A stretch of 64,000 bases of DNA from JAJXUB01 sp047974805 (lineage in GTDB: Bacteria > Actinomycetota > Actinomycetes > Actinomycetales > Dermatophilaceae), in assembly GCA_047974805.1 (NCBI GenBank), contig JBKECS010000017.1, forward strand, positions 62,001 through 126,000. The letters are read 5' to 3'. A model generated the notes under the pieces. The model saw only the letters and a program-made list of their open reading frames with translations. It did no database searches and was not told the DNA's origin. Positions 9,998 to 23,440 of the stretch are shown here, one piece after another. Position 1 is the stretch's first letter. Every line of letters starts with the position of its first letter. Position numbers and translations under genes: made by a program.

Positions 9998-10821
9998 CCG
10001 CGCCGATGACCCACCAGGCGAGTGTGCTGGAGCGCATCATTGCGGGGGTGCGAGAGGACCTTGCCATCCGCCGGACCCGGGTGGACCTCGCCCAGCTGAC
10101 CCAACGCGCCTTCGCCGCGCCCCCGGTCCGGGAGGTGCTCGGTCGACTCGTCGGTCCCGACCTGGGCGTCATCGCGGAAGTCAAACGGGCCAGTCCGAGC
10201 AAAGGAGCCTTGGCGGACATTCCCGACCCGGGCGCGTTGGCTGCGGCCTACGCTGCCGGGGGTGCGGCAGCCGTCTCTGTGCTGACCGAAGAGCGTCGAT
10301 TCGCCGGTAGCCTCGCGGACTTGGATGCTGTGCGGGCCGCCGTGGACATCCCGATCCTGCGCAAGGACTTCGTCGTCGACCCCTACCAGGTGTGGGAATC
10401 GCGAGCTCACGGCGCCGATCTCATCTTGCTCATCGTCGCGGCCCTCCCCCAGAAAGACCTGCTAGACCTGCTCGAACTAACGCACGAACTCGGTATGACG
10501 GCGCTGGTCGAGGCGCACGACGCGCAGGAGGTGGATCGGGCCTTGGCCACCGGGGCCCGCCTCATCGGGGTGAACGCCCGCAACCTGAAGACTTTGCAGG
10601 TGCACTCGGAACTGTTCGAACATCTCGCTGGGCGTATTCCGGCGGATCGGGTCCGGGTAGCAGAATCGGGCATTTTCGGTGCGAGCGATGCTGCCGCCTA
10701 TGCCGCGGCCGGCGCCGACGCGGTGCTCGTCGGCGAGGCGCTGGTCAAGGACGGGGACCCCCAGGCGGCCGTCGCGGCCCTGCGTGCCTGCGCCAGCGCC
10801 AGAGGAGGGCGAGCCTCATGA
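9994..10821 (+). CDS. trpC: indole-3-glycerol phosphate synthase TrpC
   Basis: Closes the pyrrole ring of indole in tryptophan synthesis. The TIM barrel carries the substrate and catalytic segments EVKRASPSKGAL, LRKDFVVDPYQV and GVNARNL. It has 275 residues from the GTG that overlaps the preceding stop by 4 bp; an ATG four codons later (10006) is an alternative that would still be full length. The separate phosphoribosylanthranilate isomerase is not here; in many Actinobacteria PriA does both the HisA and TrpF reactions. Confidence 0.95.
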   Translation: MTAPMTHQASVLERIIAGVREDLAIRRTRVDLAQLTQRAFAAPPVREVLGRLVGPDLGVIAEVKRASPSKGALADIPDPGALAAAYAAGGAAAVSVLTEERRFAGSLADLDAVRAAVDIPILRKDFVVDPYQVWESRAHGADLILLIVAALPQKDLLDLLELTHELGMTALVEAHDAQEVDRALATGARLIGVNARNLKTLQVHSELFEHLAGRIPADRVRVAESGIFGASDAAAYAAAGADAVLVGEALVKDGDPQAAVAALRACASARGGRAS

Positions 10822-12044
10822 CCGATCACCCCCGCAGCGCCGCGCGTGCGGGCCGTTTCGGCGCCTTCGGAGGTCGATACGTGCCCGAGGCGCTCATCCC
10901 CGCCTTGGAAGAACTCGACGAAGCACGGACAAAGGCCGACTTGGACCCGCAGTTCCGCGAGGAGTTGGCGCAGTTGCAGCGCAGCTATGTCGGGCGCCCG
11001 AGCATCATCACGCAGGTGCCGCGATTCGCCGCGCACTGCGGCGGGGTCAGGGTCCTTCTCAAGCGCGAGGACCTCAACCACACCGGGTCACACAAGATCA
11101 ACAACGTCATCGCCCAGGCGCTGCTGACCAAGCGGATGGGCAAGACTCGCGTCATCGCCGAGACCGGCGCCGGACAGCACGGGGTGGCCACGGCCACCGC
11201 CGCGGCGCTGTTCGGGTTGAAGTGCACCGTGTACATGGGGATCGTCGACACCGAACGTCAGGCGCTGAACGTGGCCCGGATGCGGATGCTCGGCGCGCAG
11301 GTCGTCGCCGTCGATCACGGTAGCGGAACGCTGAAGGACGCCATCAACGAGGCCCTGCGCGACTGGGTCACCAACGTGGGCGACACCCACTATGTGCTCG
11401 GCACGGTCACCGGGCCCCACCCGTTCCCGGAGATGGTTCGCAACTTCCACAAGATCATCGGCGAAGAGGCTCGGGCCCAGGTGCTCGAGCTGACCGGCAG
11501 CCTTCCCGGTGCCGTGATGGCCTGTGTGGGCGGCGGATCGAACGCCATGGGAATCTTCCACGCTTTTATCCCAGACGAGCAGGTGCGGCTGATCGGGATC
11601 GAGGCTGGCGGTGAGGGGATCGCCTCCGGTCGTCACGCTGCCCGCTTCGCCTCGGCGACCCCTGGTGTGCTGCATGGGACGATGAGCTATCTCATGCAGG
11701 ACGACGACGGGCAGACCGTCGAGTCACATTCCATCTCGGCCGGGCTCGACTACCCCAGCGTGGGTCCGGAACATTCGTTCCTGCGCGACTCGGGACGAGC
11801 TGAATATCGGTATGCCACGGACGAGGCGACGATGCACGCCTTTGAGCTGCTGTGCCGTACTGAGGGCATCATTCCCGCCCTGGAGTCGGCGCACGCGCTG
11901 GCCGGAGCCATGGCCGTGGGTCCCGAGCTATTCGACGCGGCCGGACCGGACGCGACGTTGTTGGTCAACCTCTCCGGCCGGGGGGACAAGGACATGCATA
12001 CGGCGGCGGCCTACTTCGGTCTCGTGCCCGGGGAGGACTCATGA
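10818..12044 (+). CDS. trpB: tryptophan synthase beta chain TrpB
   Basis: Condenses indole with serine using pyridoxal phosphate. The 408-residue protein shows FGGRYVPEAL at its N-terminus, the PLP lysine in NHTGSHKINN, and the phosphate-binding GGGSNAMG. Its ATG overlaps the trpC stop (ATGA) and its stop overlaps the trpA start (ATGA), consistent with equimolar production of the alpha2-beta2 complex. A much longer upstream open frame exists in the shadow of trpC and is ignored. Confidence 0.97.
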   Translation: MTDHPRSAARAGRFGAFGGRYVPEALIPALEELDEARTKADLDPQFREELAQLQRSYVGRPSIITQVPRFAAHCGGVRVLLKREDLNHTGSHKINNVIAQALLTKRMGKTRVIAETGAGQHGVATATAAALFGLKCTVYMGIVDTERQALNVARMRMLGAQVVAVDHGSGTLKDAINEALRDWVTNVGDTHYVLGTVTGPHPFPEMVRNFHKIIGEEARAQVLELTGSLPGAVMACVGGGSNAMGIFHAFIPDEQVRLIGIEAGGEGIASGRHAARFASATPGVLHGTMSYLMQDDDGQTVESHSISAGLDYPSVGPEHSFLRDSGRAEYRYATDEATMHAFELLCRTEGIIPALESAHALAGAMAVGPELFDAAGPDATLLVNLSGRGDKDMHTAAAYFGLVPGEDS

Positions 12045-12850
12045 CGACCGCGACCCAGATCGGGGTGAGTTCGGTCTTGCAGGCATGCCAGGCGGAGAAC
12101 CGCGCAGCCTTGATCGGCTATCTCCCCGTCGGCTATCCGGACCTGCCAACCTCCATTGAGGCCATGGACGTCATGGTGAGGGCCGGCTGCGACATCGTCG
12201 AGATCGGCATCCCCTACTCGGATCCGCTGATGGACGGACCGACGATCCAACGTGCCGCCGAGGCGGCCTTAGCCGGCGGTACCCGGGTCTCGGATGTGTT
12301 CGCCGCCACCGCTGCGGTGCGGGCTGCTGGGGCACCACCGCTGGTCATGACCTATTGGAATCTGGTGCTTCACATGGGGGAGGGTCGCTTCGCGGACCGG
12401 CTTGTGGCTGCCGGGGGAGCTGGCTTGATCACCCCTGACCTCATTCCTGACGAGGCCGGGCAGTGGATAGCGGCCAGCGAACGAACCGGCCTGGACCGGG
12501 TCTTCCTTGTGGCACCTTCCTCGACGACACAACGACTCAGCTATGTGACAGCGAACGCCCGCGGGTTCGTTTATGCCGCCTCGACGATGGGTGTCACGGG
12601 CGCGCGTGACAGCATCGGCGACGGCGCGGAGGCCCTGGTGGCCCGGATCCGTCAGGTCAGCGACATCCCGGTCTGCGTCGGGTTGGGTGTCTCGACCGGG
12701 GCGCAGGCGGCCCAGGTGGCCAAGTTCGCGGACGGCGTCATTGTCGGGTCGGCCCTGGTCTCCTGTCTGCTCGATCGCGACCGGGATCATGGGCTGGCTG
12801 GCTTGGCCGAAACGGTCGCTGAACTCGCCGAGGGTGTTCGGGCGCGATGA
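12041..12850 (+). CDS. trpA: tryptophan synthase alpha chain TrpA
   Basis: Cleaves indole-3-glycerol phosphate to indole, which is channelled to TrpB. The 269-residue TIM barrel shows the catalytic Glu and Asp in DIVEIGIPYSDPLMDGPTIQ and the phosphate site SALVSCLLD near the C-terminus. It is the last biosynthetic gene of the coupled hisI-trp operon; lgt follows after 67 bp. Confidence 0.97.
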   Translation: MTTATQIGVSSVLQACQAENRAALIGYLPVGYPDLPTSIEAMDVMVRAGCDIVEIGIPYSDPLMDGPTIQRAAEAALAGGTRVSDVFAATAAVRAAGAPPLVMTYWNLVLHMGEGRFADRLVAAGGAGLITPDLIPDEAGQWIAASERTGLDRVFLVAPSSTTQRLSYVTANARGFVYAASTMGVTGARDSIGDGAEALVARIRQVSDIPVCVGLGVSTGAQAAQVAKFADGVIVGSALVSCLLDRDRDHGLAGLAETVAELAEGVRAR

Positions 12851-12917
12851 GAAGGCGGCCTACGTCACTGCCACGACCTGAGACCATCACGGCCCCTGGT
12901 GAAGGACTGACCACCTC

Positions 12918-13823
12918 GTGTTGCTGAGCATCCCCAGCCCCACCGTCTCCGCATGGCAGATCGGCCCGGTGACCATTCGGGCCTACGCCCTATGCATCCT
13001 TATGGGCATCGTCGTGGCGATCTGGCTCACCGGCCGCCGCCTGCACGCCCGTGGGTACCCCAGCGAGCGGGCGCTGGATATCGGTGCCTGGGCGGTGCCC
13101 TTCGGCATCGTCGGTGGCCGCGTGTGGCATCTGATCACGACCCCGCAGCCCTACTTCGGCACGGGTGGTGACCCGTGGAAGGCCCTCGCTATCTGGCAGG
13201 GCGGACTGGGGATCTGGGGCGCCATAGCGCTCGGCGCGGTGGGGGCGTACCTCGGGTGCCGTCGACTGGGCGTGCCCTTTCTCGTCTTCGCCGACGCGGC
13301 CGTGCCCGCAGTCGCCTTGGCCCAGGCCATCGGCCGATTGGGCAACTGGTTCAACAACGAGTTGTACGGACGGCCCACCGAGGCACCCTGGGGACTGGTG
13401 ATCCATGAGATGGACCAGGGTACGGGGCAGGCGGTGCGTGATGCGGCCGGCAACCCCGTGGTCTTGGGCACGTTCGTGCCGACCTTCCTGCTCGAATTGG
13501 TATTTCTCGTCCTCCTGGCGATGGTTCTGCTGTGGCTGGATGCCAGATATTCCCTGGCCCTAGGGCAGCTGACTGGGCTGTACGTTGCGGGCTACCCGCT
13601 GGGACGAATCGTCATCGAGAACCTGCGCAGCGACTTCGCCAACCACATCCTCGGCCTCCGGGTCAATGTGTGGACCTCGATGGCTATGTTCGTGCTCGGC
13701 GCCTGGCTGTTCTGGCATGCTGGTGCCTCCAAGCGCGTCCTTGAACCGTCCGAGGACCCCTCCGGGGTCGGTACCGGAACCCCCGAGCATCCGGATCCTG
13801 AGACAAAACCGACCGTATCCTAG
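12918..13823 (+). CDS. lgt: prolipoprotein diacylglyceryl transferase Lgt
   Basis: Transfers diacylglycerol to the lipobox cysteine of prelipoproteins in the cytoplasmic membrane. The 301-residue protein has about seven membrane helices and the Lgt signature GRLGNWFNNELYG with its essential Arg, Asn and Glu. The C-terminal tail is polar and Pro/Glu-rich. The GTG start gives MLLSIPSPTVSAWQIGPVTIRAYAL, the usual N-terminus. It would act on the lipoproteins predicted elsewhere in the window (33284 and livK). trp-lgt-gltB is a common actinobacterial order. Confidence 0.95.
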   Translation: MLLSIPSPTVSAWQIGPVTIRAYALCILMGIVVAIWLTGRRLHARGYPSERALDIGAWAVPFGIVGGRVWHLITTPQPYFGTGGDPWKALAIWQGGLGIWGAIALGAVGAYLGCRRLGVPFLVFADAAVPAVALAQAIGRLGNWFNNELYGRPTEAPWGLVIHEMDQGTGQAVRDAAGNPVVLGTFVPTFLLELVFLVLLAMVLLWLDARYSLALGQLTGLYVAGYPLGRIVIENLRSDFANHILGLRVNVWTSMAMFVLGAWLFWHAGASKRVLEPSEDPSGVGTGTPEHPDPETKPTVS

Positions 13824-13924
13824 GACGCTTGGACCCTTCGCTACCATGGGCGATTCGTGGCCGAGGACGTCCACTCCCCATGTCCCAAGGCGGTGCCATC
13901 AGGTGCCACCACACCCTCGTGAGG

Positions 13925-18473
<4,549 letters not shown>

Positions 18474-18481
<8 letters not shown>

Positions 18482-19934
18482 CCCCACCGGATTCCTGACC
18501 ACGCGTGAGCGTGAGCTGCCGCAACGCCGCCCGGTGCCGCTGCGCCTGCAGGATTGGCGCGAGGTCTACGAGCCCCAGCCGGTGGAGCAGCTGCGCCGCC
18601 AGGCCGGCCGCTGCATGGACTGCGGCATTCCGTTTTGTCACAACGGTTGCCCCCTGGGAAACCTCATCCCCGAGTGGAACGACTTGGCGTGGAAGGGGGA
18701 TTGGCGTGCGGCGATCGAGCGGCTGCACGCGACGAACAACTTTCCCGAGTTCACCGGCCGGCTGTGCCCCGCCCCGTGCGAAACAGCCTGCGTCCTGGGC
18801 ATCAACCAACCCGCTGTGACGATCAAGCAGGTCGAGGTGACCACCATCGAGCGGTCCTTCGAGGCGGGCCTGATCACACCGCAGCCGCCGGATCGGCTTT
18901 CCGGCAAGACGGTGGCCGTGGTCGGTTCCGGCCCGGCCGGCCTGGCTGCCGCACAGCAGCTGACCCGGGCTGGGCACACCGTCGCTGTGTACGAACGGGC
19001 GGACCGGCCCGGTGGCCTGATGCGCTACGGCATACCCGAGTTCAAGATGGAGAAGGCCATCTTGGACCGGCGGATCGCTCAAATGGATGCCGAGGGTACG
19101 CGGTTCCGGTGCAACGTCGAGGTGGGCCGAGACGTCACCGGCACTCAGCTGCGCTCCCGTTACGACGCGGTGGTGCTGGCCATTGGCGCCACCGTGCCTC
19201 GTGACCTCGAGGTCCCCGGCCGAGAGCTTGACGGGGTGCTGCAGGCCATGGAGTTCCTTCCACCGGCCAACCGGGTCGCCCGCGGTGAGAGTGCACCCGG
19301 CCAGGTCACCGCCGACGGCAAACATGTCGTCGTCATCGGCGGTGGCGACACCGGCGCCGACTGCATCGGCACCTCCCTGCGTCAGGGGGCCGCCTCGGTG
19401 ACCAGCCTGGAGATCATGCCCCGGCCCAGCGACGAGCGGCCGGCGAACCAGCCGTGGCCGACCTATCCGATGATCTTCCGGGTGGCCTCGGCCCATGAAG
19501 AGGGCGGCGACCGGGTGTACGGGGTGTCCACTTCAGAACTCGTCGGCGATGACTCCGGCCACGTGCGAGCCCTGCGTCTGCACGACGTCGTGCTCGGCGA
19601 CCGGGGGTTCGAACCGGTCGAGGGGAGTGAGCGGGAGATCCCCGCCGACCTGGTCCTGCTGGCCATGGGCTTCCTCGGGCCGCAAGGCGAGGGGCTGCTC
19701 GACCAGCTCGGTGTCGAGAAGGACTCGCGCAGCAACATCGCCCGAAACGACTCATATGCCACGAGTGTGCCCGGCGTCTTCGTCGCTGGCGACGCCGGCC
19801 GGGGCCAGTCGCTCATCGTCTGGGCCATCGCCGAGGGGCGCTCTGCCGCCCATGGGGTCGATGCCTACCTCACCGGGTCCGTCTCGGCGTTGCCGAGACC
19901 GATCAACCCGACGGATCGGCCCCTGACGATCTGA
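18474..19934 (+). CDS. gltD: glutamate synthase small subunit GltD
   Basis: Supplies electrons from NADPH to GltB. The N-terminal iron-sulfur region carries CMDCGIPFCHNGCPLGN and CPAPCETAC. It is followed by an FAD-binding fold (GSGPAGLAAAQQL), an NADP fold (GGGDTGADC) and a C-terminal FAD loop (VFVAGDAGRGQSLIVWAI). It has 486 residues, a full-length form. It starts at the ATG inside the last codons of gltB, so the subunits are coupled. Confidence 0.97.
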
Positions 19935-20047
19935 TCGGAGCCTCATCAAAGGCTGCGGTTGGCAGGCGCGATCGACCATGCGCGCAACCGAGGCTCCCGA
20001 TTTCGCCCGGCATGTGAGCGCGATCACTGCGTAAGCGTTTACACAAC

Positions 20048-20053
20048 TACCCT
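20048..20053 (+). promoter_or_regulatory. -10 box (TACCCT) of pyk, leaderless type
   Basis: TACCCT ends 7 nt before the pyk ATG, and no Shine-Dalgarno site is present. The 126-bp gap between gltD and pyk holds no gene; a 5-bp AGCCT/AGGCT inverted repeat just after the gltD stop is too weak to call a terminator. Confidence 0.5.
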
Positions 20054-20060
20054 TGAGAAC

Positions 20061-21503
20061 ATGCGTCGCGCCAAAATCGTCTGCACCATCGGTCCTGCCA
20101 CGGCCACCCCGGAGAAGATCCGAGAGCTGGTCGCCGCCGGGATGGATCTGGCCCGGTTCAACCTCTCGCACGGCGACTACGCCTTTCACGAGGCGAACTA
20201 TCGGGCCGTACGGGCAGCTGGCGACGAGACCGGGCACGCCGTTGGTGTTCTCGTTGATCTGCAAGGACCCAAGATCCGCACCGGCCGATTCCCCGACGGC
20301 CCCATTCACCTCAAAGCCGGTGACCATTTCACCATCACCACCGAAGACGTGCCCGGCGATCAACGCAGGGTGTCCACGACGTATCCCGGCCTACCGGGGG
20401 ACGTCCAAGCCGGCGACCGGATCCTGATCGACGACGGCAAGCTGTCATTCGTGGTGCATGACGCCGACGAAACCGAGGTGCATTGCGTCGTCGTCTACGG
20501 CGGGCCGCTCTCGGACAACAAGGGGATCAACCTTCCGGGCGTGCCGGTCAGCGTGCCTGCACTGTCGGCGAAGGACGAGCGCGACCTGCGCTGGGCATTG
20601 ACGTTGCGCGCCGACTTCGTCGCGTTGTCCTTCGTCCGCTCTGCCGAGGACGTTCAGCGGGTCCACGCCATCATGGATCAAGAGGGTGTCCGGCTACCGG
20701 TGATCGCCAAGATCGAGAAGCCCCAGGCGGTAGACAGCCTTGAGCAGATCATCGAGGCCTTCGACGGGATCATGGTCGCCCGCGGTGATCTCGGAGTGGA
20801 GATGCCGTTGGAGCAGGTCCCGCTAGTGCAAAAGCGGGCGGTGGAGCTTGCCCGCAATGCGGGCAAACCAGTCATCGTGGCAACCCAGGTGCTGGAGTCA
20901 ATGGTGGAGAACTCCCGTCCCACCCGGGCCGAGGCCTCCGACGCCGCCAACGCCGTGCTGGACGGCGCCGACGCGCTCATGTTGTCCGGCGAGACCGCCG
21001 CTGGACGGTTCCCCATCGAGGCGGTCAAGACGATGGCCCGGATCATCGAGACCACCGAGGAAGACGGCCTGGAACTCATGGCTCCGCTGACCAAGCCGCC
21101 GGTCACCACCGACGCCCTCATCGCACAGGCGGGCGCGCAGGTGGCCTGCGCATTGAACGCCAAGTTCATCATCATCTTCACCCAGTCCGGGAACTCTGCC
21201 CGGAGGCTGTCCCAGTTGCGACCGCGTCTGCCGATGCTCGCCTTCACCCCCATCCAGGACACCCGCACTCAGCTGGCCCTGGCCTGGGGAATCGAGACGT
21301 ACCTGGGGGACAACCAAACGCATACGGATCAATACGCCATGATGGTCGACGAGACCCTGCTGGCCAACGGCAGGGTGCAGGAGGGAGACACGGTGGTCAT
21401 CGTCGCTGGATCCCCGCCGGGAATCCCCGGGTCCACCAATGCGTTGCGGGTCCACCGCGTTGGTGATGCGCGTAACAAAACGACGGTGGCATACGGGGGC
21501 TGA
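20061..21503 (+). CDS. pyk: pyruvate kinase
   Basis: Converts phosphoenolpyruvate and ADP to pyruvate and ATP, the last step of glycolysis. At 480 residues the A, B and C domains are all present: MRRAKIVCTIGPA at the N-terminus, the catalytic lysine in VIAKIEKPQAV, the Mg2+-binding MVARGDLGVEMP, and the allosteric C domain at the end. The ATG is preceded by a leaderless -10 box rather than a ribosome-binding site. Confidence 0.97.
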   Translation: MRRAKIVCTIGPATATPEKIRELVAAGMDLARFNLSHGDYAFHEANYRAVRAAGDETGHAVGVLVDLQGPKIRTGRFPDGPIHLKAGDHFTITTEDVPGDQRRVSTTYPGLPGDVQAGDRILIDDGKLSFVVHDADETEVHCVVVYGGPLSDNKGINLPGVPVSVPALSAKDERDLRWALTLRADFVALSFVRSAEDVQRVHAIMDQEGVRLPVIAKIEKPQAVDSLEQIIEAFDGIMVARGDLGVEMPLEQVPLVQKRAVELARNAGKPVIVATQVLESMVENSRPTRAEASDAANAVLDGADALMLSGETAAGRFPIEAVKTMARIIETTEEDGLELMAPLTKPPVTTDALIAQAGAQVACALNAKFIIIFTQSGNSARRLSQLRPRLPMLAFTPIQDTRTQLALAWGIETYLGDNQTHTDQYAMMVDETLLANGRVQEGDTVVIVAGSPPGIPGSTNALRVHRVGDARNKTTVAYGG

Positions 21504-21556
21504 CCGAGTCGGGTACAGCAGACCCGCAGGTCACCCGTATGCTGGTCGTCGCACCC

Positions 21557-21639
21557 GCCGGGGTGGTGGAATGGCAGACACGGAGCACTCAAAATGCTTT
21601 GGCCGAAAGGTCGTGCGGGTTCAAGTCCCGCTCCCGGCA
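21557..21639 (+). tRNA. tRNA-Leu (anticodon CAA)
   Basis: An 83-nt class II tRNA. The acceptor stem GCCGGGG pairs with TCCCGGC (one G-U) and is followed by discriminator A. The anticodon arm GAGCA-CTCAAAA-TGCTT gives anticodon CAA, reading UUG. A variable arm (about GGCCGAAAGGTC) and a T arm with GTTCAAGTC are present. The 3' CCA is not encoded. Confidence 0.95.
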
Positions 21640-21682
21640 CTCGGCGCCGACTGGCGCCCGTCGTCTATGGAGGGCCGAGCCG

Positions 21683-22297
21683 ATGACTGTTGACGAGGGA
21701 TCGCGGGATCCGGCGCCGGTACGCGCGCGCCGGGTCGTGGTTGCCGAAGACGAGGCGCTGATCCGGCTCGACCTGGCCGAGATGCTCGCCGAAGCCGGGT
21801 ACGAAGTGGTCGGCCAGGCCAGTGACGGCGAACAAGCCGTCGATCTGGTCCGTGAACTCAAGCCCGACCTGGCCATCCTCGATGTCAAGATGCCGGTTCG
21901 TGACGGCCTGAGCGCAGCGGAGCAGATCGGCAGCGAGAAGCTGGCACCGGTCATCATGCTCACGGCGTTCAGCCAGCAAGAACTCGTCGAGCGCGCCCGG
22001 GACGCCGGGGTCATGGCCTACCTGGTCAAGCCGTTCAGCTCCGCCGACCTCGGCCCGGCCATCGACATCGCCCTACACCGCTGGTCCGAGGTGGCTGCGC
22101 TGGAGGCAGAGATCGCCGATCTGGGCGAACAGTTGGCCACCCGTAAGGCTGTCGAGCGGGCCAAGGGTGTGCTCATGAAGAATCTCAAGATCAGTGAGCC
22201 GGAGGCGTTCCGGTGGATCCAGAAGACCGCCATGGATCGCCGAATGGGGATGCGCCAGGTTGCCGAGGCGGTCATCGAGCAGATGGGCAACGCGTAG
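21683..22297 (+). CDS. ANTAR-domain response regulator (PdtaR-like)
   Basis: A 204-residue cytoplasmic regulator. The N-terminal receiver domain has the acidic pocket (VVAEDEALIR), the phosphoacceptor Asp in LAILDVKMP and the conserved Lys in LVKPF. The C-terminal ANTAR RNA-binding domain reads RKAVERAKGVLMKNLKISEPEAF and onward. ANTAR proteins bind paired hairpins in nascent RNA and prevent termination. It matches the size and layout of mycobacterial PdtaR, whose sensor PdtaS is encoded elsewhere. A GGAGGG Shine-Dalgarno site precedes the ATG. Confidence 0.92.
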   Translation: MTVDEGSRDPAPVRARRVVVAEDEALIRLDLAEMLAEAGYEVVGQASDGEQAVDLVRELKPDLAILDVKMPVRDGLSAAEQIGSEKLAPVIMLTAFSQQELVERARDAGVMAYLVKPFSSADLGPAIDIALHRWSEVAALEAEIADLGEQLATRKAVERAKGVLMKNLKISEPEAFRWIQKTAMDRRMGMRQVAEAVIEQMGNA

Positions 22298-22388
22298 CCC
22301 GGTCTTTCGTTCCACCGCGAGGAGGAATACAGTCGGGTGGCCGCGCTCTGGCGTCGCGGCTTGGCTCTGTCCCCCAACGGAGGTTGTC

Positions 22389-22958
22389 GTGTCACGTAGG
22401 CCGGTTCTTGTCACCGCGGTCGAGTCACCCACCGACGAGGATTTTCAGCAGCTATGGATCGCCAGCCGGGTTGCGCAGGGGGGAAGCGCTGAGGCCAGCG
22501 CACGGTATGTCGCCGAGGGTCGCTTGGATGCCGCGCTGAGCCGGGAGGGCCTGTACGTTTTCATGGCCGGACGCAATGGCGAACCGGTCGGGTTGGTCGT
22601 GTTGGCATTGCGCACCTTCGGCCTGTCCGAAACCGCCGATGTCTGCATCGACAGCCTGTTCGTCGTGCCCGGTATGCGGCGCCATGGGGTGGCTCGGCAA
22701 CTGCTCGCCGCCACGGCGGCACAGGCCGAGCGGCTGGGCAGTGAGCGGATCGTCAGCAACGTCCCTGCCCAAGACCGTGAGGTCAACCGGTTCTTCGCCC
22801 GCTTGGGTTTCGGTGCCAGCTCGACCCGGCGGGTGACCACATCGGCGGCGCTTCGCCGGCGAGTCCACGAACAGACTGAGGTTTCCGTCGTCGAGCATGT
22901 CTTGCGGCGTCGGCGGGCCAGCCGCGCGTTGGGTGGCACCTGGTCCCATTCGGCCTGA
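22389..22958 (+). CDS. GNAT-family N-acetyltransferase
   Basis: A 189-residue acetyltransferase-fold protein. The acetyl-CoA pyrophosphate loop is visible as VVPGMRRHGVARQLL, after the beta-strand IDSLFVV. The substrate is unknown. The C-terminal stretch of about 45 residues is Arg-rich (ALRRRVHEQ, VLRRRRASRALG), suggesting nucleic-acid or ribosome contact, but that is inference. A clean GGAGG lies 5 nt before the GTG start, which fixes the N-terminus. Confidence 0.8.
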   Translation: MSRRPVLVTAVESPTDEDFQQLWIASRVAQGGSAEASARYVAEGRLDAALSREGLYVFMAGRNGEPVGLVVLALRTFGLSETADVCIDSLFVVPGMRRHGVARQLLAATAAQAERLGSERIVSNVPAQDREVNRFFARLGFGASSTRRVTTSAALRRRVHEQTEVSVVEHVLRRRRASRALGGTWSHSA

Positions 22959-22973
22959 CGCCATCGAGGGGTC

Positions 22974-23420
22974 TCAGGCTGTCGGTTCGCCCGGGGGACG
23001 CTCACGGATCAGGCAGGTGATCCGTGAGGTGCAGATCCGACGGTCCATCTCATCGCGAACGACAACCTCCCAGCTGCAGATGGTCGACCCCAGGCTGAGC
23101 GGACGGGCTACCGCGGTGACAAACCCCGAGCGGGCCGCACGATGATGCGTGGCGTTGATATCCAGGCCGACCGCGATGCGGTCGGCACCGGCATGCAAGG
23201 CGGAGCCGATCGAGCCCAGCGACTCGGCAAGAACCACCGAGGCGCCCCCATGAAGCAGCCCGTACGGTTGGGTATTGCCCGCCACCGGCATACGGGCCTC
23301 GATGTGGTCCGGCTGGACCACCGTCAGCTCGATCTGCATCCGTTCCAGCAGCGAACCCTGGCTCATTGTGGCCATCTCGGTCACTAGCGGATCGATGGAG
23401 GGGACATTGGCGTCGGTCAT
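22974..23420 (-). CDS. PaaI-family hotdog thioesterase
   Basis: A 148-residue hotdog-fold acyl-CoA thioesterase. The signature YGLLHGGASVVLAESLGS carries the catalytic acidic residue of the PaaI/YdiI group. Many actinobacterial copies sit next to polA as here. The start ATG lies only 20 bp from the divergent polA GTG; the best -10 candidate on this strand is the weak CACCCT ending 7 nt upstream. The acyl substrate is unknown. Confidence 0.87.
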   Translation of the reverse strand: MTDANVPSIDPLVTEMATMSQGSLLERMQIELTVVQPDHIEARMPVAGNTQPYGLLHGGASVVLAESLGSIGSALHAGADRIAVGLDINATHHRAARSGFVTAVARPLSLGSTICSWEVVVRDEMDRRICTSRITCLIRERPPGEPTA

Positions 23421-23426
23421 GGGCCC

Positions 23427-23432
23427 TAGGGT
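23427..23432 (+). promoter_or_regulatory. -10 box (TAGGGT) of polA
   Basis: TAGGGT ends 8 nt before the polA GTG. It sits inside the 20-bp gap to the divergent thioesterase start, so the -35 region must lie within the first codons of the thioesterase gene. Confidence 0.45.
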
Positions 23433-23440
23433 GTCATGGT